A stretch of DNA of 41,122 bases from Dehalococcoidia bacterium (GTDB taxonomy: Bacteria > Chloroflexota > Dehalococcoidia > Tepidiformales > Tepidiformaceae), in NCBI GenBank assembly GCA_020847985.1, contig JADLBC010000055.1, positions 1 through 41,122 of the forward strand, given 5' to 3'. The notes beneath the pieces are model-generated. The model was not told where the DNA came from and searched no databases. It worked only from the letters and a program-made list of their open reading frames with translations. A program made the translations under genes and the position numbers. Shown here piece after piece: positions 36,618-41,122 of this stretch (position 1 is its first letter; the number at the start of each line of letters is the position of its first letter).

Positions 36618-37061
36618 TCAGACCGTGAGTGCGTGAACCTGGTAGGTGACGGAGCCCGCCGCGCTGGAACCGATGCCCACGGCCTGGACGGTATTCAGCC
36701 AGGCGTACCGCTCATCGCCTGTTTCGAAGAGCGGCGCCGTCCGCAACTGAAGCCCGCCAGCCGTGCGCACGCCGATCCCGGTGTAGGTCATGACGATGTG
36801 TGCCCCGTCGTGCGTGGTGAGGACGATGCGGACATCGAGCTTGAAGCTCCCGTCGGCCCGCCCGGTGATCCAATCGCCCCCCGGAGAAGGCTCGACGACG
36901 CCGTTCAGGCGAGGTCCCTCGAAGGTCCCGCCCGTCACCGGGACGATGACGCGGGGCCCCTGGGGGCCGCCGGGGATGGTGATCCCGGGTGCCGTCTTCG
37001 CGGTAAGGGTGAAGAGGAACTCCGCGGGGACGGAACTATCGGGCACGTCTATCTCCGCCAT
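36618..37061 (-). CDS. DUF3237-family protein
   Basis: Protein of 147 residues matching DUF3237 (PF11578) by its pattern: GPRLNGVVEPSPGGDWITGRADG, DVRIVLTTHDGAHIVMTYTGI, LFETGDERYAWLNTVQAVGIG and a closing VTYQVHALTV. It should be a beta-barrel; the function of the family is not established. The start lacks a clear ribosome site. It is the first gene of the minus-strand operon that continues with the two family III CoA-transferases, so it may act on the same acyl-CoA or acid. Confidence 0.82.
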   Translation of the reverse strand: MAEIDVPDSSVPAEFLFTLTAKTAPGITIPGGPQGPRVIVPVTGGTFEGPRLNGVVEPSPGGDWITGRADGSFKLDVRIVLTTHDGAHIVMTYTGIGVRTAGGLQLRTAPLFETGDERYAWLNTVQAVGIGSSAAGSVTYQVHALTV

Positions 37062-37122
37062 CGAGTGGGCGGAATCTACCAGAGCGCGGTGCCGCTTGAA
37101 CAGTCCGCACCACGCAAACGAA

Positions 37123-37150
37123 CACGGCTCCCCGGGTGTGGGGAGCCGTG
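37123..37150 (-). terminator. Terminator after tRNA-Ala
   Basis: An 11-base-pair stem, CACGGCTCCCC at 37123-37133 with GGGGAGCCGTG at 37140-37150, closes a six-base loop. On the minus strand it follows the tRNA by 14 bases and leads into TTCGTTTG. Confidence 0.7.
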
Positions 37151-37164
37151 CGCGCGTGTGGGGT

Positions 37165-37240
37165 TGGTGGAGACGAGGGGACTCGAACCCCTGACCTCAG
37201 CGATGCGAACGCTGCGCTCTCCCAGTTGAGCTACGTCCCC
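37165..37240 (-). tRNA. tRNA-Ala (anticodon CGC)
   Basis: Seventy-six bases on the minus strand, including an encoded CCA end (37165-37167). The acceptor stem GGGGACG pairs with CGTCTCC with one G-U pair. The D-arm starts with GCTCAACTGGGAGAGC, the anticodon arm is CAGCG-TTCGCAT-CGCTG with anticodon CGC, and the T-arm is AGGGG-TTCGAGT-CCCCT. The tRNA follows the terminator of the zinc-ribbon gene by only a few bases and may also be transcribed by read-through. Confidence 0.95.
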
Positions 37241-37245
37241 ACAAA

Positions 37246-37284
37246 AAAACGGGCCGCTGCCCATGGTAGGGAGCGGCCCGTTTT
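37246..37284 (-). terminator. Terminator after the zinc-ribbon gene
   Basis: A 13-base-pair stem, AAAACGGGCCGCT (37246-37258) with AGCGGCCCGTTTT (37272-37284), extended inside the loop by CCC/GGG. On the minus strand it ends in a seven-base T-run, a strong intrinsic terminator, just before the tRNA gene starts. Confidence 0.85.
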
Positions 37285-37301
37285 GGCGTCAAATCGGAAG
37301 G

Positions 37302-37472
37302 TCAGGCGCGGTGGGACGATCCCCGCCCGATGCGGTACGACGTTTCGCCCGTAAATTCCCGCTCCTTGCCGCACTTCTTGCACCGCCCCGGCGTCAGTTC
37401 GCCTCGCGGAGGCTCCAGGACCCAGTGATGAACACACGCCTCCACCATTTGAAGCGCTTCAGCCTTGGACAT
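37302..37472 (-). CDS. Small zinc-ribbon-like protein (56 residues)
   Basis: A short gene starting MSKAEALQMVEACVHHWVLE. The likely metal-binding residues are Cys13 with His15-His16 and Cys31-x2-Cys34 in GRCKKCGKEREF. GAGGGAG precedes the ATG by nine bases, a TTGAAA/TATGCT promoter lies upstream (37547-37575) and a strong terminator lies downstream, so it is a well-defined single-gene unit. I associate proteins of this HHW-EPP-GRCK-CG type with Chloroflexota, without a known function. It is too short to be picked by many gene finders. Confidence 0.78.
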   Translation of the reverse strand: MSKAEALQMVEACVHHWVLEPPRGELTPGRCKKCGKEREFTGETSYRIGRGSSHRA

Positions 37473-37546
37473 TGCGGCTTTTCTCCCTCGACGGTCTAGT
37501 TCTCGGGTTCGGACCGACCCGGCCGTTCTCCGGTAGCCCGTTGGGC

Positions 37547-37575
37547 AGCATAGTACCGTCTATAGAGCGTTTCAA
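37547..37575 (-). promoter_or_regulatory. Promoter of the zinc-ribbon gene
   Basis: On the minus strand, TTGAAA (37570-37575) and TATGCT (37547-37552) are separated by exactly 17 bases. The promoter starts right after the rimM stop codon and gives a leader of about 68 bases before the zinc-ribbon ATG. It is the clearest housekeeping-type promoter in the window. Confidence 0.65.
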
Positions 37576-37579
37576 TCCC

Positions 37580-38185
37580 CTATTTCGATTCGTCTAACAG
37601 TCCCGGTAACGGCGTGATAACCATCACCCCGCCTTTCACATCGATTCTGTCAATAACGTCCTCGATCGCGGGGATGAGCACCTCGCCGCGCGACCCTCGG
37701 ACCACGTAGACGTCGTTTGCGCCCGGCTGCAGGACCTCGGTCAGCCGCCCCAGCTCTTCGCCGCTGCTCGTCTCGACCCGCAGCCCGATCAGCTCATGCA
37801 CGAAATACGAATCGCTGTCGCTCCGGCGCACGTCCCGGTCCGGGACTTCCAGCAGCGCCCCGCGCAGGCCGTCGGCACTCGTCCGGTCGCCAATACCGGA
37901 GATCAGAAGCAGCCACGCACCCCGGTCCTCGCGCGTGCCGACGATGCGGTGGCGTTCGCCGCGGATGGTGACCCACCGGCCGCGCTGCAGGTTCGGTGCG
38001 TCGGGTGAGAACGCTTGCACCCGGACCTCGCCCTTCAGCCCATGCGAGCGCAGCACCAGCCCGACCGCGGTATGCCCCTCAGTCGGCTCCGGCAACACCG
38101 GCCGGGGGCCACGCGGTCCTCGGGGACCCTTCTCGGGCATGGACGCAGGCGAGGTAGGCGTAGACGGGTCGTTCTCGGCGGCCAC
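37580..38185 (-). CDS. rimM: RimM ribosome maturation factor
   Basis: Assembly factor for the 30S head, 201 residues from the first possible start. The RimM core begins near VGLVLRSHGLKGEVRVQAFS and ends with the PRC-barrel part YFVHELIGLRVETSSGEELG, ANDVYVV and VLIPAIEDVIDRID. About 40 residues before the core are Pro/Arg/Gly-rich (PEKGPRGPRGPRP). The start is uncertain: GTG 38185 or ATG 38140, neither with a good ribosome site; the frame stays open upstream to the khpA stop but has no usual start codon there. Order rpsP-khpA-rimM is common, but trmD and rplS do not follow. Confidence 0.88.
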   Translation of the reverse strand: MAAENDPSTPTSPASMPEKGPRGPRGPRPVLPEPTEGHTAVGLVLRSHGLKGEVRVQAFSPDAPNLQRGRWVTIRGERHRIVGTREDRGAWLLLISGIGDRTSADGLRGALLEVPDRDVRRSDSDSYFVHELIGLRVETSSGEELGRLTEVLQPGANDVYVVRGSRGEVLIPAIEDVIDRIDVKGGVMVITPLPGLLDESK

Positions 38186-38226
38186 GGGCGGAGAGGAGTT
38201 GTCCGGGGCCGGGCGTGGTCGTGCAG

Positions 38227-38251
38227 AAGCCCCGCCAGTGCGACGGGGCTT
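38227..38251 (-). other. Hairpin between khpA and rimM
   Basis: AAGCCCCG (38227-38234) pairs with CGGGGCTT (38244-38251) around a nine-base loop. On the minus strand it is followed by only a short T-pair, so it may be a weak attenuator or an RNA-processing site lowering rimM expression relative to rpsP. Confidence 0.35.
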
Positions 38252-38295
38252 GCGAGGCCGCGATGGCGGCGGTGTGCCTGCCGGTTCGTCCGGGG

Positions 38296-38541
38296 TCAGT
38301 CGCCGATCTCCAGGTTGGCGCGCACGCCTTCCTTGACGGCGGCCACCTTCACCAGCGAGCGCATGGCCGAGGCGATGCGTCCGCCCCGCCCGATGACCTT
38401 GCCCCAGTCGTCTTCAGCGACATCGAGGCGGACGGTGATGCGGTCCCCGTCCGAGTTTTCGGAAACGGTTACGCTGTCCGGCTCATCGACGAGGGAGCGA
38501 GCGAGGTAATCGACCAGCACGCCCATCATGGTGTCGGCCAT
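38296..38541 (-). CDS. khpA: KhpA-type KH-domain RNA-binding protein
   Basis: Protein of 81 residues. A single KH domain has the GxxG loop in KVIGRGGRIASAMRSLVK. KhpA proteins bind RNA, often with KhpB, and affect growth and division. Located nine bases after rpsP, with AGGAAC before the ATG; the usual position in the rpsP operon supports the call. The frame is open upstream inside rpsP, but the ribosome site selects 38541. Confidence 0.9.
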   Translation of the reverse strand: MADTMMGVLVDYLARSLVDEPDSVTVSENSDGDRITVRLDVAEDDWGKVIGRGGRIASAMRSLVKVAAVKEGVRANLEIGD

Positions 38542-38549
38542 ATCAGTTC

Positions 38550-38804
38550 CTACTCGGCGGCCGTGGCGGTGATGCCGGCGCGCTTGAGGATCTTGGCGGC
38601 GGCTTCCGAAGGCTGGGCACCCTTCGCAATCCATTCGCGGGTGCGCTCGGCATCGATGTTCACGGCCGGCGGGTTCGCGTGCGGGTCGTAGGAGCCGAGC
38701 GTTTCAAGGAAGTCGCCGTCGCGCTTGTCGGGCTGGTTCGCCAGGACGACGCGGTAGTACGGCTTCTTCGTCTTGCCGATGCGGCGAAGGCGGATACGAA
38801 GCAT
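38550..38804 (-). CDS. rpsP: Ribosomal protein bS16
   Basis: Small-subunit protein of 84 residues. The family start MLRIRLRRIGKTKKPYYRVVLA, ETLGSYDPHANPP and the later EWIAKGAQPSEAAAKILKRAG are all typical, and the length is normal. GAGGAG lies upstream of the ATG. It is the first gene of rpsP-khpA-rimM. Confidence 0.97.
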   Translation of the reverse strand: MLRIRLRRIGKTKKPYYRVVLANQPDKRDGDFLETLGSYDPHANPPAVNIDAERTREWIAKGAQPSEAAAKILKRAGITATAAE

Positions 38805-38871
38805 TCAGTTCTCTCCTCGGTCCGGCGGATTCGGACCCGTGAATGGCAATGGTACGAATGATGCTAACGCA

Positions 38872-38912
38872 CATCGCGGGAATGCGCTCGGCTGGAGCGC
38901 ATTCCCGCGATG
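38872..38912 (-). terminator. Long hairpin between dppC and rpsP
   Basis: A perfect 17-base-pair stem, 38872-38888 with 38896-38912, closes a seven-base loop. It lies 20 bases after the dppC stop on the minus strand and upstream of the rpsP start. No T-run follows on the minus strand, so it may stop transcription with help, or protect the 3' end of the transporter mRNA. Confidence 0.5.
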
Positions 38913-38932
38913 GGATGGAACCGGGACCGCCG

Positions 38933-39892
38933 TTAGCGGGTGCCGCGGAGGCGCGGGTCGAGCACGTCGCGCAGCGCATCACCGAGCATGTTGAAGCTAT
39001 ACACGGTGAGGAAGATCGCGAGGCCCGGGAAGATGGCCAGGTGTGGGTGGCGCGAGAGCGCTTCGCGCGCTTCGTTCAGCATCCGCCCCCAGCTCGCCGT
39101 CGGCGGCTGCACGCCATACCCGAGGAACGCCAGCGACGACTCCGTCAGGATCGCGCCGCCGATCTGGATCGAGGCGCCGATGATGATGATCGGGATGACG
39201 TTCGGCACCACGTGCCGGCTGATGATGCGCACGTCGCTCGCGCCGATGACGCGCGCCGCCTCCACGTACTGGTTCTGTTTCGTGGCAATCGCCGCGCCGC
39301 GGATGACGCGCGATTGCCCCAGTGCCGTGAGGATACCGACCGCCACCGCGATTCTCACCACCACCCGTCCCGATGGCTCCAGCCCGAAGAAGGCCGGCGG
39401 GAACTGGGTGAGGCTCGTCACCACGAGGATGATGAAGATAAGGCCCGGCAGCGCGATGCCGATATCGACGACGCGCTGGACCAGCAGGTCGAAGATGCCG
39501 CCGAAGTACCCGGACGTCACGCCCAGGAACGTCGCCACGCTCGCGCTCACGAGCACGACCAGCGTGCCGATGAGGATCGACGTGCGCGCCCCGTAGATGA
39601 TGCGCGTGTAGAGGTCGCGGCCGAACTGGTCGGTCCCGAACCAGTGCTCCCCGGAGGGGCCCTGGAAGCGGTTCACGATCGAGTTCGCATCCGGGTTGCC
39701 CGTGTTCGGGAACAGCCCCGGCACCGCCGCCATGAGCAGCAGGATGATGACGAACACCGCTCCGAAGGCGCCCAGCGGCTTATAGCGGATGAACCGCAGC
39801 AGAGAGCGCCGCGCTCGTTCGGGGAAGCCCGGGCGGCGCCGAAGTGCGTACTGTTCGAGCTGATATGCGGTTGCGTCGCTTACACTGGCCAT
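38933..39892 (-). CDS. Peptide ABC transporter permease, DppC/OppC type
   Basis: Inner-membrane permease of 319 residues. The N-terminus has RFIRYKPLGAFGAVFVIILLLMAAVPG (first membrane segment), and the family EAA loop is EAARVIGASDVRIISRHVVPN, which contacts the ATPase. It closes with the usual FNMLGDALRDVLDPRLRG. Imports oligopeptides or related solutes with DppB and a substrate-binding protein; no ATPase gene is seen in the window. Its ATG overlaps the dppB stop by one base (TAATG). Confidence 0.92.
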   Translation of the reverse strand: MASVSDATAYQLEQYALRRRPGFPERARRSLLRFIRYKPLGAFGAVFVIILLLMAAVPGLFPNTGNPDANSIVNRFQGPSGEHWFGTDQFGRDLYTRIIYGARTSILIGTLVVLVSASVATFLGVTSGYFGGIFDLLVQRVVDIGIALPGLIFIILVVTSLTQFPPAFFGLEPSGRVVVRIAVAVGILTALGQSRVIRGAAIATKQNQYVEAARVIGASDVRIISRHVVPNVIPIIIIGASIQIGGAILTESSLAFLGYGVQPPTASWGRMLNEAREALSRHPHLAIFPGLAIFLTVYSFNMLGDALRDVLDPRLRGTR

Positions 39893-40845
39893 TACGAGTA
39901 CCTGATCCTGGGGTCGAGGATGGAGTACGTGAGGTCGACGCCGAGGTTCACGAAGACGACCACCACCGCCACGATGATGTTCACGGCCTGCACGACCGGG
40001 TAATCCAGGGAGCTCACCGAGCTGACGTAGTACCGGCCCATGCCCGGGATGGAGTACACGGTCTCAATCAGGACCGTGCCGCCGACCAGGATGGGAAGCT
40101 GCAGACCCACCACCGTGACCACGGGGATGAGCGCGTTCCGCAGCGCGTGCGAGACGATTACCCGCCGCTCGCGGAGGCCCTTCGCCCACGCCGTGCGGAT
40201 GTAGTCCTGCCGCAGCGTCTCCAGCATCGCCGACCGGGTGAAGCGCATCACGCCGCCCGAGAGGCCGGCGCCGAGGATCATCGATGGGACGATCATCATG
40301 CGCAGGTTGCCGATCGGGTTGTCTGTGAATGAGATGTAGTCCTTGGGTGGCACGCCCCAGGTGAAGTACCGGCCCGCCATCGTGATCAGGATGATGCCCA
40401 CCCAGAAACCGGGAATGGCGAGCAACCCGATTGCGAAACTCCGGCCCGCGTAGTCCCACGCGGTATCCTGTCTGACCGCGGACATGATGCCCACCGGCAG
40501 CGCGATGCACAGCGACACGACGATCGCCAGGACCCCGAGCTCGAGCGTGACCGGAAGCCGGTTCTTCAGCTCGCTGATGACCGTGCGGTCGCTCAGGATC
40601 GAGTTCCCGAAGTCGAAGCGGACGACCCGGCTGATCCACTTCACGTACTGGACGACGATGTTGTCATCCAGCTGGTACTCCTTGCGAAGGGCGGCCTTGG
40701 TCTCCTCGCTCGCGGCGCCGAAGTCGCCCGTGAGGAGGTCGATGACATCGCCAGGGACGGCCCTGACCATGACGAACACGATGAACGTCACTCCCAGCAA
40801 GGTGGGAATCATGAGGAGCAGGCGTCGCAGCACGTAGGTTTGCAT
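39892..40845 (-). CDS. Peptide ABC transporter permease, DppB/OppB type
   Basis: Inner-membrane permease of 317 residues. It starts with the typical YVLRRLLLMIPTLLGVTFIVFVMVRAVPGD, and the ATPase-contact loop is YIRTAWAKGLRERRVIVSHALRNALIPVV. The C-terminus SILDPRIRYS is the family ending. It pairs with DppC, which follows directly. The gene starts 107 bases after the substrate-binding-protein gene, with a terminator-like hairpin between. Start lacks a strong ribosome site. Confidence 0.93.
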   Translation of the reverse strand: MQTYVLRRLLLMIPTLLGVTFIVFVMVRAVPGDVIDLLTGDFGAASEETKAALRKEYQLDDNIVVQYVKWISRVVRFDFGNSILSDRTVISELKNRLPVTLELGVLAIVVSLCIALPVGIMSAVRQDTAWDYAGRSFAIGLLAIPGFWVGIILITMAGRYFTWGVPPKDYISFTDNPIGNLRMMIVPSMILGAGLSGGVMRFTRSAMLETLRQDYIRTAWAKGLRERRVIVSHALRNALIPVVTVVGLQLPILVGGTVLIETVYSIPGMGRYYVSSVSSLDYPVVQAVNIIVAVVVVFVNLGVDLTYSILDPRIRYS

Positions 40846-40892
40846 TGGCGATGTCCGTTTTCGTTGGTGAGTTTTGGTCGGTGCCGATACTA

Positions 40893-40928
40893 AGGGCCGG
40901 GCGCCTCCATGAAAAGGCGCCCGGCCCT
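40893..40928 (-). terminator. Hairpin between substrate-binding protein gene and dppB
   Basis: A perfect 14-base-pair stem, AGGGCCGGGCGCCT (40893-40906) with AGGCGCCCGGCCCT (40915-40928), closes an eight-base loop. In this position partial termination would give more binding protein than permease, as is common in such operons. The minus-strand tail TTAGTA is only weakly U-rich. Confidence 0.6.
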
Positions 40929-40952
40929 CCGTTTATTGATGGTCGCGGACGC

Positions 40953-41122
40953 TTACGCCTTCCAGCGGAAGACGTACTCCTCCGTGCCCTGGCCGTAGCC
41001 CTTGCTGCGGTAGTCGGTGCCCTTGATGTTGGGCTGACTGCCGCCCCAGCCCGAACCGGCGCCGGCGACGCTCGGGACGTAGAACATGTTCTCGGCGTTC
41101 TTGACTTGCGCTTCCTTGAAGA
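40953..41122 (-). CDS. Peptide ABC transporter substrate-binding protein, C-terminal fragment
   Basis: Only the last 55 or so residues are in the window; the gene continues past 41122. The fragment reads FKEAQVKNAENMFYVPSVAG and ends YGQGTEEYVFRWKA before TAA, which fits the C-terminus of family 5 solute-binding proteins. The position upstream of dppB and dppC supports the call. The binding specificity cannot be seen. Confidence 0.72.
   Translation of the reverse strand, partial: FKEAQVKNAENMFYVPSVAGAGSGWGGSQPNIKGTDYRSKGYGQGTEEYVFRWKA

Overview
The window is dense, high-GC bacterial DNA with almost no intergenic space, many 1-4 base gene overlaps and mostly Shine-Dalgarno-led starts. Several traits fit a Chloroflexota genome, perhaps a Dehalococcoidia/Tepidiformia-type lineage: LexA-type boxes of the form AGAAC-N4-GTTCT, several CoA-transferases, an rpsP-KH-rimM ribosomal cluster and a short zinc-ribbon protein of a type I associate with that phylum. 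This placement is inference; no rRNA is present to confirm it.

Layout. An intact IS481-type transposase opens the window (1-1032) and abuts the stop codon of a YbhN-type flippase, followed by a divergent PAP2 phosphatase. A complete chemotaxis operon, cheW-cheA-cheC-cheD-cheY-cheB-cheR, runs on the minus strand (9041 to 3024). Divergent from it are fliM, an unrecognised 116-residue gene and cheX (9260-11258). No receptor gene and no other flagellar gene is present. Next come a CinA/PncC-domain protein, a two-subunit family I CoA-transferase, a GNAT acetyltransferase and a DUF2510-DUF805 membrane protein (11334-14781).

A DNA-repair theme recurs. uvrA (15037) has a LexA-type box and an extended -10 in front of it and carries a long tail with an AT-hook-like motif. 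It is followed by a protein that looks remotely like a uracil-DNA glycosylase. The second LexA-type box lies directly in front of dnaE2 (29983 to 26660). A degenerate Tag-like glycosylase lies at 30941-31402. Between these are a minus-strand M50 protease-HD protein-tyrA-gmk operon (21891 to 19024) and a plus-strand envelope operon of two related anchored beta-propeller proteins and an exported lytic-transglycosylase-like protein (22138-25809), then a thioesterase-like gene.

The 30-34 kb stretch holds a signal-peptide surface protein with a Thr/Pro linker, an anchored matrixin-like metalloprotease with a Pro-rich linker, and an NnrS-like membrane protein. A DUF3237 gene and two overlapping family III CoA-transferases form a minus-strand operon (37061 to 34061). 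Then come tRNA-Ala(CGC), a 56-residue zinc-ribbon gene with its own promoter and terminator, rimM-khpA-rpsP, and the end of a dipeptide/oligopeptide ABC operon (substrate-binding protein cut by the window edge, DppB, DppC).

The most interesting items are the LexA-type boxes at uvrA and dnaE2, the gene sharing the uvrA transcript, the unknown gene coupled to fliM, the altered catalytic residues in CheC and CheD, the propeller-propeller-transglycosylase operon, and the Asp/Glu difference between the paired CoA-transferases.
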